Position numbers and translations under genes: made by a program. A stretch of DNA of 64,000 bases from CBDDCQ01 sp965226285 (GTDB lineage Bacteria > Bacteroidota > Bacteroidia > Flavobacteriales > Ichthyobacteriaceae). Below the pieces are notes generated by a model. The model did not search any database. It saw only the letters and a program-made list of their open reading frames with translations, and was not told the origin of the DNA. Of the stretch, positions 18,444 to 28,161 are shown one piece after another. Where the stretch lies: contig CBDDCQ010000005.1 in assembly GCA_965226285.1 (NCBI GenBank), positions 820,168 through 884,167 of the forward strand. Direction: 5' to 3'. Position 1 is the first letter of the stretch. The number at the start of each line of letters is the position of its first letter.

Positions 18444-20222
18444 TCAATAGCCCACTACTCTTGCATCATTACCAACTTCTAATGTATAAAAAACACCTAA
18501 CTTAGCATTAGGTATTTTTATGGTAGTAAGCCTGCTACAACCTATAAATGGATCATTTCCAATATAGGTTACTGAATTAGGTATCGTCATACGGGTAAGT
18601 GAAGTACAATAACCAAATGCCCCATCTCCAATACTGGTTACGGAATTAGGAATCGTAATACTCCTAAGTGAACTACAACCACGAAATACCGAAACTCCAA
18701 TAATGGTTACGAAATTAGGAATCCTAATACTGGTAAGTGAACTACAACCTCTAAATGCCTCACTTCCAATACTGGTTACGGAATTAGGAATCGTAATACT
18801 GGTAAGTGAAGTACAACCCTTAAATGCCATAGCTCCAATACTGGTTACGGAATTAGGAAGCGTAATACTGGTAAGTGAAGCACATTTAAAAAATGCCTTT
18901 CGTGCAATACTGGTTACGGAATTAGGAAGCGTAATATTGGTAAGTGAAGTACAATCCTGAAATGCCCGATTTCCAATACTTTTTACAGAATTAGGAATCG
19001 TAATACGGGTAAGTGAAGTACAACCCTTAAATGCCATAGCTCCAATACTGGTTACGGAATTAGGAATCATAATACTGGTAAGTGAAGTACAACCCCAAAA
19101 TGCCCCACCTTCAATACTAGTTACGGAATTAGGAATCTTAATACGGGTAAGTGAAGTACAACCAGAAAATGCCGAAGCTCCAATACTGATTACGGAATTA
19201 GGAATCGCAATACCAATGAGTTCTACACATTTATAAAATGCCTGCAGTCCAATACTTTTTACCTTATTAGGAATCGTAATACTGTAAAGTGAACTACAAC
19301 TATTAAATGCATGACTTCCAATACTGGTTACGGAATTAGGAAGCGTAATACTGGTAAGTAAAGTACAACCAGAAAATGTATAATTTCCAATATTGGTTAC
19401 GGAATTAGGAATCGTAATACGGGTAAGTAAACTACAACCCTCAAATGCCCCATCTCCAATACTGGTTACAGAATTAGGAATCGTAATACGGGTAAGTGAA
19501 CTACAATTATAAAATGCATAAGCTCCAATACTGGTTACGGAATTGGGAATCTCAATACTTTTAAAAAATCCAAGTGAAGTACAACCAGAAAATGCCGAAG
19601 CTCCAATACTGGTTACGGAATTGGGAATCTGAATACTTTTAAAAAATCCAAGTGAAGTACAACCAGAAAATGCCGCATTTCCAATACTGGTTAACGAATA
19701 AGGAAGCGTAATACGGGTAAGTGCAGTACAACCCTTAAATGCACCATCAATACTGGTTACGGAATTAGGTATCGTAATACTGATAAGTGAAGTACAGCCG
19801 CGAAATGCACCATCAATACTGGTTACGGAATTAGGTATCGTAATACTGATAAGTGAAGTACAGCCGCGAAATGCACCATCAATACTGGTTACGGAATTAG
19901 GTATCGTAATACTGGTAAGTGAAGTACAATCCCGAAATGCCCAAGTTCTAATACTTTTTACCGAATTAGGAATCTTAATACGGGTAAGTGAAGTACAACC
20001 CCAAAATGCCATCTTTCCAATACTGGTTACGGTAATACCATCAATCGTATGAGGAATGGTTACTGTTGTTAAACTCTTTTTGTCAACACCTTTTTTAAGT
20101 GTTACTTCTCCATCAAGACTTATCTCTAAATTATCATTACAATTTACCATTGAAGCACTACACAACATCAATAGTATGAACCTAAAAAATATTGTAATTT
20201 TTTTTGTAATTTTTGCTTTCAT
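18444..20222 (-). CDS. BspA-like leucine-rich-repeat surface (lipo)protein
   Basis: 592 residues. A hydrophobic N-terminus runs to SASMVNCNDN, where Cys could be lipidated though the lipobox is loose. From about residue 60 to the end come more than 20 copies of a 22-23 residue unit of the type SLTSITIPNSVTSIGxxAFxGCT, the LRR_5 (BspA, Treponema pallidum) repeat. Such proteins sit on the surface and mediate adhesion in several host-associated bacteria. Copies are near-identical at DNA level, inviting slippage. The tail ARVVGY is repeated as AIVESY in the broken paralogue immediately upstream, showing tandem duplication. Confidence 0.9.
   Translation of the reverse strand: MKAKITKKITIFFRFILLMLCSASMVNCNDNLEISLDGEVTLKKGVDKKSLTTVTIPHTIDGITVTSIGKMAFWGCTSLTRIKIPNSVKSIRTWAFRDCTSLTSITIPNSVTSIDGAFRGCTSLISITIPNSVTSIDGAFRGCTSLISITIPNSVTSIDGAFKGCTALTRITLPYSLTSIGNAAFSGCTSLGFFKSIQIPNSVTSIGASAFSGCTSLGFFKSIEIPNSVTSIGAYAFYNCSSLTRITIPNSVTSIGDGAFEGCSLLTRITIPNSVTNIGNYTFSGCTLLTSITLPNSVTSIGSHAFNSCSSLYSITIPNKVKSIGLQAFYKCVELIGIAIPNSVISIGASAFSGCTSLTRIKIPNSVTSIEGGAFWGCTSLTSIMIPNSVTSIGAMAFKGCTSLTRITIPNSVKSIGNRAFQDCTSLTNITLPNSVTSIARKAFFKCASLTSITLPNSVTSIGAMAFKGCTSLTSITIPNSVTSIGSEAFRGCSSLTSIRIPNFVTIIGVSVFRGCSSLRSITIPNSVTSIGDGAFGYCTSLTRMTIPNSVTYIGNDPFIGCSRLTTIKIPNAKLGVFYTLEVGNDARVVGY
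19741..19930 (-). repeat. Perfect 66-bp tandem repeat inside the BspA-like gene
   Basis: Positions 19741-19806 and 19807-19872 are identical 66-bp units, and the unit starting at 19873 matches them for most of its length. They encode the 22-residue form of the repeat (with TSIDGAF in place of the longer TSIGxxAF). Identity at silent positions points to very recent expansion. Confidence 0.85.
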
Positions 20223-20231
20223 ATACTTTTT

Positions 20232-20493
20232 TATTAATAACTCTCTACTATTGCATGATTACCATCGCTTATTGTATAACGCCACCAAGCATTTAACTGA
20301 GCATTAGGTATTTTTATGGTAGTGAGCTTGCTACAACCGTAAAATGCCCCCCATCCAATACTGGTTACGGTAGTACATCAATCGTATGAGGAATGGTTAC
20401 TGTTGTTAAACTCTCTTTGTCAACACCTTTTTTAAGTGTTACTTCTCCAGCAGAACTTATCTCTAAATTATCATTTATAAATTCTTCTTTCAT
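20232..20493 (-). pseudogene. Frameshifted one-repeat BspA-like paralogue
   Basis: From an ATG at 20493 the minus strand encodes NDNLEISSAGEVTLKKGVDK and TVTIPHTID, matching residues 29-60 of the intact neighbour. A one-base loss where the neighbour has GGTATTACC (here GTACTACC) shifts the frame, after which the shifted frame reads TSIGWGAFYGCSKLTTIKIPNA and ends with the same C-terminus type (GNHAIVESY, stop at 20232). It therefore has the first and last parts of the family with only one central repeat. It ends 9 bp before the intact gene begins and has its own -7 box. Confidence 0.8.
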
Positions 20494-20524
20494 TTTTTTC
20501 GTTTATAAAATTATTACTGCGCAA

Positions 20525-20532
20525 CAAATATA
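20525..20532 (-). promoter_or_regulatory. Bacteroidota -7 box ahead of the BspA-like pair
   Basis: Minus-strand TATATTTG, 31 bp before the ATG of the broken paralogue. It could drive both the remnant and the intact gene. Confidence 0.5.
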
Positions 20533-20729
20533 GCTAAAATATCTTTATGAGTAGTAATAAATTTGTATATTTCTTATTTAGATTTATGCTAAATATGCTA
20601 TAATACACGCTTTTTAGCACTTTTTACTTTATGATACATTTCGTTTTTAAGGGGCATCAATATATCAGAATTGATATTTTTACACTTAAAATTTAAACCT
20701 TGATTACACCTTAGATCATATATTGATTC

Positions 20730-22070
20730 TTAAAAATTTAATATCATCCGCCCAATGGTAAAATAGATAAATAGTCCCAATATATCATTCATCGTTGTGA
20801 TGAAAGGACCTGTTGCCAATGCAGGGTCTATTTTGTATTTGTTTAAGGTAAGCGGTACAAATGCACCAAAGAGTGCTGCAAATACAATGACTACAATTAA
20901 GGATATACTCACCGTAAAAGCGAGTATTATATCATATACAAAATAACACAATACAAATGCCAAGATAGAACAAATAATTCCATTTAGTAGGGCTACACCT
21001 AATTCTTTTATAAATATCACACTTATATTTTCTAATCTAATAGTATTCCCAGCTAACCCTTGAACGATGATTGCAGAAGATTGTATGCCTACATTTCCTC
21101 CCATAGCTGCTATAAGAGGAGTAAAAAAAGCCAATTCTATATGTGATTTTATATTGAAAACACCCATAACTTGAGCCCCTACAATTCCCCCAAGAAGCCC
21201 TATTAATAGCCATGGCAATCTCGCTTTGGTAAGCTCGTATATACCGTCTTTGGTTTCTACATCTTTAGATATACCTGATGCTAATTGATAATCTTTATCA
21301 GCCTCATCCCTTATAAAATCTACTACATCATCTATAGTAATTCTACCTAATAACACTCCTATTTCATCTACTACAGGAATAACGAACAAATCGTATTTCT
21401 GCATCATTTGGGCTACTTTTTCGGCTTTTTCGTTTACGTTTACAGAGTGGGTATTCTTATTATACACTTCCTTAATAGGAGTTTTCGTAGAGGTGGTCAA
21501 TAAGGTTTTTAAAGAGAGTGTTCCAAGCAAAATACCATGGTCGTTTACTACATATACTGATAGTACTTTTGGTATTTCTTGCGCTTGCTTTCTCATTTCT
21601 TTTACGCAAGTGAGCATTCTCCAATTTTCATTCACCATGACTAGTTCTTTTTCCATCAAACTACCTGCTGTTCCCTCATCGTATCGGAGTAAATCTATAA
21701 TATCTTTGGCGTGATCTACATCTTCTATTTGCGAGATAACTTCTTCCTTGATATTTTTGGATAATTCGTTGATAATATCTGCAGCATCATCAGTCTCTAA
21801 TTCATCTACTTCTTTGGCAATTTCTCTTGGCGATTTCTTTTCTAATATCTTTTCTCTTACATCTTCATCTAACTCTACTAATACATCTGCAAACTTTTCT
21901 TTTTCTAAACTATCGAGTAAATTATCTACATAATTTGAGTTTATCTCATTGATGATCTCTGCTATGTCTGCGGGGTACATTTCAGTTATCATTTCTTTAG
22001 CCTTTTGAATATCATTTAATGATATCAGATGTTTGATATTTTTTATTAATTCATTTTTCTCTTTGCTCAT
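20730..22070 (-). CDS. mgtE: Magnesium transporter MgtE
   Basis: 446 residues. The N-terminal cytosolic MgtE_N superhelical domain (about 1-125, with DAADIINEL and RYDEGTAGSLMEKELVMV) is followed by two CBS domains (about 130-255) that sense Mg2+, then five membrane segments. The channel signature lies in MGGNVGIQSSAIIVQGLA and the last segments PLTLNKYKIDPALATGPFITTMNDILG, whose aspartates line the pore. Its ATG overlaps the rsmA stop by 4 bp, so translation is coupled. Confidence 0.95.
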   Translation of the reverse strand: MSKEKNELIKNIKHLISLNDIQKAKEMITEMYPADIAEIINEINSNYVDNLLDSLEKEKFADVLVELDEDVREKILEKKSPREIAKEVDELETDDAADIINELSKNIKEEVISQIEDVDHAKDIIDLLRYDEGTAGSLMEKELVMVNENWRMLTCVKEMRKQAQEIPKVLSVYVVNDHGILLGTLSLKTLLTTSTKTPIKEVYNKNTHSVNVNEKAEKVAQMMQKYDLFVIPVVDEIGVLLGRITIDDVVDFIRDEADKDYQLASGISKDVETKDGIYELTKARLPWLLIGLLGGIVGAQVMGVFNIKSHIELAFFTPLIAAMGGNVGIQSSAIIVQGLAGNTIRLENISVIFIKELGVALLNGIICSILAFVLCYFVYDIILAFTVSISLIVVIVFAALFGAFVPLTLNKYKIDPALATGPFITTMNDILGLFIYFTIGRMILNF

Positions 22071-22840
22071 AATTCTGTTGTCATTTTGGTAAGTTCTATA
22101 AATTCTTGTACCGATAGTTGTTCTGGTCTTTTTCCAAAAAAAGAATGCGTTTTCAAACTTTTACATATACCCAGAGTTTTTAGGCTATTCCATATCGTTT
22201 TTCTCCTTTTTCCAAAAGCCGTTTTTACTACTTTAAAAAACATTTTCTCATCACATTCTAATTGCTCATTCCTCAATGAGAGTTTTATGACTGCTGATTT
22301 TACTTTTGGAGACGGATAAAATACTTTTTCATTCACCGTAAACAAGTACTCTGTATCATAAAATGCTTGCAATAATACAGATAATATACCATATATTTTA
22401 TTACCATGCAAAGATACTATCCGTTGGGCTACTTCCTTCTGAAACATTCCTACAACTTCTATAATTTGAGACCTGTTTTCTATAACTTTAAAAAGTATTT
22501 GTGATGAAATATTATAAGGAAAATTCCCAATTAATGATATTTTCTTATCCAAAAAAACACTCGAAATATCTAATTTCAAAAAATCTTTGCATATAATACT
22601 TGGAGCTAATGTAGGGTAGTGTTTTTTTAGATAAATTTCAGATTCTTTATCTATTTCTACCAAAAAAAGCTCTTTGGGCTTATCTATTAAGTATTTGGTA
22701 AGTACTCCCATACCCGGACCTACCTCTAAAATGATATGGGTGCAGTGTAGGCAAAGATTATTTACTATTTTCACAGCTATATTTTCATCGGTCAAAAAAT
22801 GCTGTCCCAAATATTTTTTTGCAGTTACTTTACTCATCAT
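22067..22840 (-). CDS. rsmA: 16S rRNA (adenine1518/1519-N6)-dimethyltransferase
   Basis: 257 residues, also called KsgA. It dimethylates two adjacent adenines in helix 45 of 16S rRNA using S-adenosylmethionine. Features are KKYLGQHFLTDENIAVKIV, the SAM-binding ILEVGPGMGVLTKYL, and catalytic motif IV LIGNFPYNISSQILF (NLPY-type, here NFPY). The C-terminal FYPSPKVKSAVIKL and FGKRRKTIWNSL are family hallmarks. The pairing with mgtE is common in Bacteroidota. Confidence 0.95.
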   Translation of the reverse strand: MMSKVTAKKYLGQHFLTDENIAVKIVNNLCLHCTHIILEVGPGMGVLTKYLIDKPKELFLVEIDKESEIYLKKHYPTLAPSIICKDFLKLDISSVFLDKKISLIGNFPYNISSQILFKVIENRSQIIEVVGMFQKEVAQRIVSLHGNKIYGILSVLLQAFYDTEYLFTVNEKVFYPSPKVKSAVIKLSLRNEQLECDEKMFFKVVKTAFGKRRKTIWNSLKTLGICKSLKTHSFFGKRPEQLSVQEFIELTKMTTEL

Positions 22841-23006
22841 CTCTTTTCTAATAGCGTTTCTAAAAAATACATATTTACGCTCATAATAAAAGTTGTAGTA
22901 CTTTTCTTAAACTTGGAATGTTTACGCCTTTACAAAAATATCATTTTATTTTTGAAGTGAACTTTTAATTATTTTCTAAATATTATTGTATTAAAATAAA
23001 AATGGT

Positions 23007-23014
23007 TATATTTG
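23007..23014 (+). promoter_or_regulatory. Bacteroidota promoter for the lipoprotein gene
   Basis: TATATTTG with a TTG at 22986-22988, leaving 18 bp between elements, which fits the -33/-7 arrangement. The ATG follows 41 bp downstream. Confidence 0.6.
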
Positions 23015-23055
23015 CATAAAATTACTTTTTAGATAACTTTAAAAATTTATAATTT

Positions 23056-23820
23056 ATGAAAACATTGGTGAAAAATATAAGGATACTTCTAATAGCTATG
23101 GTGTTATTTAGCGTAATGAAATGTAGCAGTAATAAGGGAGAAGATAGTGATGTGTCAAAAAATCATATAGATTTAACAGAGAAGTCAATGGTTTTACAAA
23201 AGCGTATAACTTCTGTAAATGAATATGTAGGAAAAGCTGGAAATAAGATGGGATTGTGTCCTGTTATAAATTATGATAACTCAAGTATTTTGTCTGGACT
23301 TTCCAAAATTACCCTTGATTTTGCAAGTTGTAAAAGTCAAACTGATAGCAATTTGCAAAAATTAAGTGGTAAAATAATAATGACTTCTACAACAAATTTC
23401 GCATTAAGGAAATTTACACTTGAAATCTCTTTTAAGGATTTCAAAAATACTGATATGGGTACTTTAGTGGGCGTATTAAATAGTTCTATGACGATAAATA
23501 GTTTATCTGATCTTACTAAAGATGATAAATATATGAAACAAAAGGGTGAATTAGATATTTCTACTGATGATGGTTCCAGTGCTAAGGTAACTATAGATTC
23601 TGAATTTATTTTAAGTAGTTTAGCAAGTAAGGTGAAAATGCACCAAACTGTTGCTTATAAAAATGGAAAAGTAATAAACATAAAACCTTATCAAAATGAG
23701 TGGCTTGTATTTAATTATAACGCCAAATACCCCAAGGGTAATGTAATGGTAACTATAGATGGTATCTCTTACAAAGGATATTATGATGATAGTGGTAAAT
23801 TAGTGTTAAAAAGACTTTAA
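23056..23820 (+). CDS. Predicted lipoprotein of unknown function
   Basis: 254 residues. The N-terminus is lysine/arginine followed by a hydrophobic core and FSVMKCSSNKGED, so Cys24 is the probable lipidated residue, with a following acidic/serine stretch. The rest is predicted beta-rich, with two further cysteines (in MGLCPVINY and LDFASCKSQ) and two similar C-terminal strands ending GISYKGYYDDSGKLVLKRL. No domain family is recognised. It has its own promoter and a strong terminator, so it is a single-gene unit. Confidence 0.7.
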   Translation: MKTLVKNIRILLIAMVLFSVMKCSSNKGEDSDVSKNHIDLTEKSMVLQKRITSVNEYVGKAGNKMGLCPVINYDNSSILSGLSKITLDFASCKSQTDSNLQKLSGKIIMTSTTNFALRKFTLEISFKDFKNTDMGTLVGVLNSSMTINSLSDLTKDDKYMKQKGELDISTDDGSSAKVTIDSEFILSSLASKVKMHQTVAYKNGKVINIKPYQNEWLVFNYNAKYPKGNVMVTIDGISYKGYYDDSGKLVLKRL

Positions 23821-23827
23821 AAACAGC

Positions 23828-23860
23828 AAAAAGATACTTTTTAAGTATCTTTTTGTTTTT
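23828..23860 (+). terminator. Rho-independent terminator (likely bidirectional)
   Basis: A 12-bp perfect inverted repeat, 23828-23839 and 23843-23854, with a 3-base loop, followed by a T-rich tract; the left arm supplies an A-run for the other strand. It lies between the converging lipoprotein and fbp genes and can serve both. Confidence 0.8.
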
Positions 23861-23882
23861 ATGCATATATTATAATTTTAAT

Positions 23883-24881
23883 TTACTTGTTTTTTGCAGA
23901 ATAGAACATCTCTACATCTTGTACCATGTGCTTTACACCACAAAAAAAGGGTATTCTCTGGTGTAATTCTGTAGGTTTTATTTCCATAATTCTATTGAAC
24001 CCATCAGAAGCTTTTCCACCGGCTTGTTCTGCCAAAAAAGCCATAGGGTTGCATTCGTATAAAAGTCTTAGTTTACCATTGGGTGATTTTGTTCCTGAGG
24101 GGTATAGATATAGTCCTCCTTTTATCATATTTCTGTGAAAATCAGACACTAAAGATCCTATGTATCTTGAAGTATAGGGTCTGTGATCTTTTTTCTCTTG
24201 ACAATATTTGATGTAGTTTTTTACACCTTGAGGAAAATAAGCATAGTTCCCTTCATTTACAGAGTATATTTTTCCTCTTTCAGGGAATTTAATATCAGGA
24301 TGAGATAGGTAAAATGTTCCTACAGCAGGGTCTAAAGTAAAACCATTTACGCCATTACCTGTAGTATAGACTAACATTGTAGAAGAACCATATACTACAT
24401 ATCCTGCTGCTACTTGATGTTTGCCTTCTTGTAAGAAGTCTTTCATTTGTACGGGTGTACCTTCTTTTGTAATTCTTCGGTAAATGGAAAATATAGTTCC
24501 TACTGATACATTTACATCTATATTAGAGGAACCGTCTAAAGGATCTATAAGTACAACATACTTATTATCTTTGTTTACGGGTATAAAATCCTCATTTTCT
24601 TCTGAAGCAATGCCACATACTACATCTCTATTTACAAGAGCATCAATGAACTTTTCGTCTGCCAATACATCTAATTTTTGCTGTTGCTCTCCTTGAATAT
24701 TTACTTCTCCGACACCACCTACTATATTAGAGAGCCCAGCCTTATTTACTTTATTATTCACTACTTTAGCTGCTAACTTGATAGCACTCAAAAGGCTTGT
24801 AAGGCTTCCGGTAGAATACTTAAAATCTTTCTGTTTTTCTATGATAAATTCACCTAGAGTAGCAACGTTCTTATTTTTCAA
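23883..24881 (-). CDS. fbp: Fructose-1,6-bisphosphatase, class I
   Basis: 332 residues. It hydrolyses fructose-1,6-bisphosphate in gluconeogenesis. The metal and substrate motif is VLIDPLDGSSNIDVNVSVGTIFSIY near residue 110, with an upstream acidic pair in IASEENEDF. The C-terminal LYECNPMAFLAEQAGGKASDG is the standard family segment near the active site. It starts 7 bp after accD stops, so the two probably form one message. Confidence 0.95.
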   Translation of the reverse strand: MKNKNVATLGEFIIEKQKDFKYSTGSLTSLLSAIKLAAKVVNNKVNKAGLSNIVGGVGEVNIQGEQQQKLDVLADEKFIDALVNRDVVCGIASEENEDFIPVNKDNKYVVLIDPLDGSSNIDVNVSVGTIFSIYRRITKEGTPVQMKDFLQEGKHQVAAGYVVYGSSTMLVYTTGNGVNGFTLDPAVGTFYLSHPDIKFPERGKIYSVNEGNYAYFPQGVKNYIKYCQEKKDHRPYTSRYIGSLVSDFHRNMIKGGLYLYPSGTKSPNGKLRLLYECNPMAFLAEQAGGKASDGFNRIMEIKPTELHQRIPFFCGVKHMVQDVEMFYSAKNK

Positions 24882-24888
24882 AATAATA

Positions 24889-25734
24889 TTATTTTTTATC
24901 GTAGATCATATCTATAAATAGTGCTATTTTATTCTTTAAGTTAGGTCTATCTACTATAAAATCCAAAAAACCGTGTTCTAATACAAATTCTGAGGTTTGA
25001 AATCCTTCAGGTAAATCTTTACCAATAGTTTCTTTCACTACTCTAGGACCGGCGAATCCTATAAGTGCTCCGGGTTCTGCAATATTAATATCACCAAGCA
25101 TTGCAAAAGAAGCTGTAATTCCTCCTGTAGTCGGGTCAGTAAGTAGTGAGATATAAGGTACTTTAGCTTCTGATAGTAAAGCTAATTTTGCAGAAGTTTT
25201 AGCCATTTGCATCAGTGAAAAAGCAGATTCCATCATTCTTGCACCTCCAGATTTTGAAATCATCATAAAGGGTATTTTATTTTCTGTACAATAGTCTATT
25301 GCTCTCGAAATTTTCTCACCTACTACAGAACCCATAGAACCTCCTATAAAACTAAAATCCATACAAGCAATTACTAAATCTCTACCATTGGATTTTCCTA
25401 CAGCTGTTCTTACGGCATCTTTAAGTTTAGTCTTTTCTTGTGTAGTTTTGAGCCTATCTGTATATTTTTTTGTGTCTTCAAACTTTAAAGGGTCTTTAGA
25501 AACCATATTTTTATCTAATTCTTTGTACTTTTCGTCGAACATAATTGAAAAATATTCTTCACTACCTATTCTCACATGATAGTTATCCTCTTTGCTTACA
25601 TAAAAATTCTTTTTGAGTTCTTCTGTCTGTAGTATCTTTCCACTTGGAGTTTTGTACCATAGTCCTTTAGGAATATCCATTTTCTTTTCCGTTGGAGTAC
25701 TTATACCTACCTCTTTTCTTTTAAACCAAGCCAT
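24889..25734 (-). CDS. accD: Acetyl-CoA carboxylase carboxyltransferase subunit beta
   Basis: 281 residues. With AccA it transfers CO2 from carboxybiotin to acetyl-CoA at the start of fatty-acid synthesis. The crotonase-like core shows MDFSFIGGSMGSVVGEKI, MISKSGGARMMESAFSLMQMAKTSA and the glycine-rich DPTTGGITASFAMLGD. The N-terminal zinc ribbon of E. coli AccD is absent: where four cysteines are expected there is KTPSGK and FYVSKEDNYHVRIG. To my knowledge other flavobacterial AccD proteins share this, so it is lineage-typical rather than damage. Confidence 0.93.
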   Translation of the reverse strand: MAWFKRKEVGISTPTEKKMDIPKGLWYKTPSGKILQTEELKKNFYVSKEDNYHVRIGSEEYFSIMFDEKYKELDKNMVSKDPLKFEDTKKYTDRLKTTQEKTKLKDAVRTAVGKSNGRDLVIACMDFSFIGGSMGSVVGEKISRAIDYCTENKIPFMMISKSGGARMMESAFSLMQMAKTSAKLALLSEAKVPYISLLTDPTTGGITASFAMLGDINIAEPGALIGFAGPRVVKETIGKDLPEGFQTSEFVLEHGFLDFIVDRPNLKNKIALFIDMIYDKK

Positions 25735-25997
25735 GTCAATAAAATATAGTATTTAGTTTGAGCATGCAATATTAACAAATTTATTTCAAATATTCTTCGC
25801 TAATCTATATCAGTTTCATATTTGAATTATGCATAAAGATTCTGTGAAGAAACTATAAATACTCGAAGGTAGATATTGCAAAAAGTGCATTTCATCTTTA
25901 AAAATGTTCTTGTCGTCTTAAAAAAGTAAGTGTTATCGTATTAATTTAGTTATATCGCAGAACAAACGAATTATTAATCTATAAAAATTGTATTATC

Positions 25998-27983
25998 ATG
26001 AAACCAAAAATGTTATTATTACTTAGCTTTATTACTTTTAACCTATTTGCTCAAAACGATTATATAGTAAAGGGTTTAATGTATGTGGGAGAAGGTTCAA
26101 AAGTATCCTTTAAGAAAGGTGTATATATGGAGGGAGATTTGTTTAATGATGGAAGTATATATGTACATGATAATTTCTCAGGAGATCCATCTTTTCTAAA
26201 ATCAGGGAGTAATTCACTAGTTTCTTTAGAGAGTGATACTATAATGAATATTGCTCAAAAGTATATGTTTAATATACTACAAGTGAATGCAAATAAATTA
26301 CTTGTAGAAAAGAATTTATCAATTAATGAACTAAGAGTAGAAATGGATAAGGAACTCATCGTAAACCGAGGTAATATATTGAGAATTTATAAAAAAATTG
26401 AAAATAAAGGAGATTTAATATTGAAAGCAGATGAGATGGGATATTCTGAAATGATTACAGGTAAGAATGGTAATGGACTTGAAGTGAATTCGGGTAATAT
26501 TACTATAGAGAAATATATAGCAGGCAAGAAAAATGCAGATGGAGTTAATCAACAGTTTAGGTTTATGGGGTCTCCTGTAAAAGGTACTATATTTGGTCAA
26601 TATACGAGAAATGGAACCTTTTTTGATAACAATATAGCAAGTGTGTTCGAATGGAAAGGAGCTAAAAGGAATATATTGCAAGCTTGGGAAATTAAAGGGA
26701 CAGATGATATAGTTGAAACAGGACGGTCATATTTAATGAGGTTTGGTAACAACATATCTGATAAAGAGCGTTTTAGTTTAACTAGTTTATCTTCAGTAAT
26801 TTCTCATCGAGGACTGGCTAATGATGGAGATATTAATGTAGAACTCTTAGATGTTGATGAAGTGGATGCAGTAGAAAGTAGAAAAGGATGGTATTTAATA
26901 AGTAACCCTTATCCGTTTTCTATAGATTGGAATAAATTATATGAACTCAATAAGGATGTAATGGAGCCAGTGGTATATACTTTAAATGATAACAAGATGG
27001 GATATAGAGTAATTGCAAAAAATTCAGAGGACGCTATACTATTTTTAAATGCTCCAGAAGGTCATATTATAAAGCCGTTTGAAGGTATTATCATAAGAAA
27101 AAAAGAAAGAGCCTCGTCTAATATTATTAAGTTTACAAATGATATGAATTATTACGATGTAAATGAAGATAAAGTTATGGTAAAAAGTGAAAACAAGAAT
27201 GCTAACGGATTAAAAATAAGACTTTATAATGAAAAGACAACCCAATATTATGATACCTATATAAATTTTTCAAACTATGCTACAGATGAATTTGATAAAG
27301 GTATGGATGCTAAATATATGGGGTATAATAGTGTATTTGATGTGAGTGGTTTTGGAGTAGAAATAAACGATTTATATTCAAAAGATAAAAATGGTAATAA
27401 ATATGCAATTAACCAGCTTTCACAATTGAATCCAGACGTGGATGAGCATATTATACCTTTAGGGATTCAATCTAGCGCAAAAGAAGAAATAGAATATTTT
27501 CTCGAGGTAGATTTAATGGAATTAAACATAGACAGCTCTTGGAATATATTTATAAGAGATAACGTATTGAATAAAGATTATGATGTAAAGAAAGGAGAGG
27601 TATTTAGTGTCGATAATCAGGAAATATATAATGAAGGGGACAAATATAGATTCAAATTTAAAAATGGAGATATGGAAAATAGATTTAGTATTGTATTTAC
27701 TAAATATAATTTACAAACGGCAGAAAATGCTATAATGGATGATGAGGAAAGTGATCAAGTACTAGCGTTTGCAAATCAAGACGGAATACATGTAAGTATA
27801 AATGTAGAAACAGATGCTCAAAGTGAAATATCTATAGTTAATTCTTTAGGTCAAGTATTGCATAGAGGAATGGTAACAAGTAATGAAACGTTGAGCTATA
27901 AGCCTAATCAAGTAAAGAATCAAGTGTTTTTCGTACATATAAAGATGAATGGAAAATTAACAGTTAAAAAGGTTATGTATTAA
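25998..27983 (+). CDS. Secreted protein with type IX secretion (type A) sorting domain
   Basis: 661 residues. A signal peptide of about 18 residues ends FNLFAQN. The body is predicted beta-rich without a recognised enzyme domain; the stretch RGWYLISNPYPFSIDWN resembles the fixed-phrase region seen in large flavobacterial surface proteins ahead of the tail. The last 75 residues have the Por-type/type A sorting pattern: SISIV-like EISIVNSLGQVLHRG, then VFFVHIKMNGKLTVKKVMY. Proteins with this tail cross the outer membrane by the type IX system (PorU cleavage). Function is unknown. Confidence 0.8.
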   Translation: MKPKMLLLLSFITFNLFAQNDYIVKGLMYVGEGSKVSFKKGVYMEGDLFNDGSIYVHDNFSGDPSFLKSGSNSLVSLESDTIMNIAQKYMFNILQVNANKLLVEKNLSINELRVEMDKELIVNRGNILRIYKKIENKGDLILKADEMGYSEMITGKNGNGLEVNSGNITIEKYIAGKKNADGVNQQFRFMGSPVKGTIFGQYTRNGTFFDNNIASVFEWKGAKRNILQAWEIKGTDDIVETGRSYLMRFGNNISDKERFSLTSLSSVISHRGLANDGDINVELLDVDEVDAVESRKGWYLISNPYPFSIDWNKLYELNKDVMEPVVYTLNDNKMGYRVIAKNSEDAILFLNAPEGHIIKPFEGIIIRKKERASSNIIKFTNDMNYYDVNEDKVMVKSENKNANGLKIRLYNEKTTQYYDTYINFSNYATDEFDKGMDAKYMGYNSVFDVSGFGVEINDLYSKDKNGNKYAINQLSQLNPDVDEHIIPLGIQSSAKEEIEYFLEVDLMELNIDSSWNIFIRDNVLNKDYDVKKGEVFSVDNQEIYNEGDKYRFKFKNGDMENRFSIVFTKYNLQTAENAIMDDEESDQVLAFANQDGIHVSINVETDAQSEISIVNSLGQVLHRGMVTSNETLSYKPNQVKNQVFFVHIKMNGKLTVKKVMY

Positions 27984-28016
27984 GAAAGTTAGTTTTTGTA
28001 GTAATTTTTAATTCGG

Positions 28017-28052
28017 AATCAAATCACAAGAAAATTTTCTTGTGATTTGATT
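28017..28052 (+). terminator. Strong rho-independent terminator
   Basis: Perfect 36-bp palindrome (two 18-bp arms, 28017-28034 and 28035-28052) followed by a run of T. The hairpin with U tract follows the T9SS protein gene by about 35 bp. Confidence 0.85.
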
Positions 28053-28111
28053 TTTTTTGTTAAAATCTATTTTTTTATATAAATTTGAAACGCTATTCAA
28101 AAATATTTGTT

Positions 28112-28119
28112 TAAATTTG
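28112..28119 (+). promoter_or_regulatory. Bacteroidota -7 box for the beta-galactosidase gene
   Basis: TAAATTTG, with a TTTG at 28084-28087 as a possible -33 element (24 bp between). The ATG is at 28162. Confidence 0.5.
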
Positions 28120-28161
28120 TGAACATATAAAATTATGGTCATATTACATAAACATTAAAAT

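Noticed and set aside
18444..20222. Regular repeats of 66-69 bp, as in a CRISPR array
   Set aside because: The repeats are continuous coding sequence for leucine-rich units with no unique spacers; no cas genes are near.
24889..25734. AccD without zinc ribbon as a broken or novel enzyme
   Set aside because: The rest of the protein is intact and, as far as I recall, other flavobacterial AccD proteins also lack these cysteines.
28017..28052. Long perfect palindrome as a transposon end or recombination site
   Set aside because: It lies directly after a stop codon and is followed by a T-run; a terminator explains it fully.
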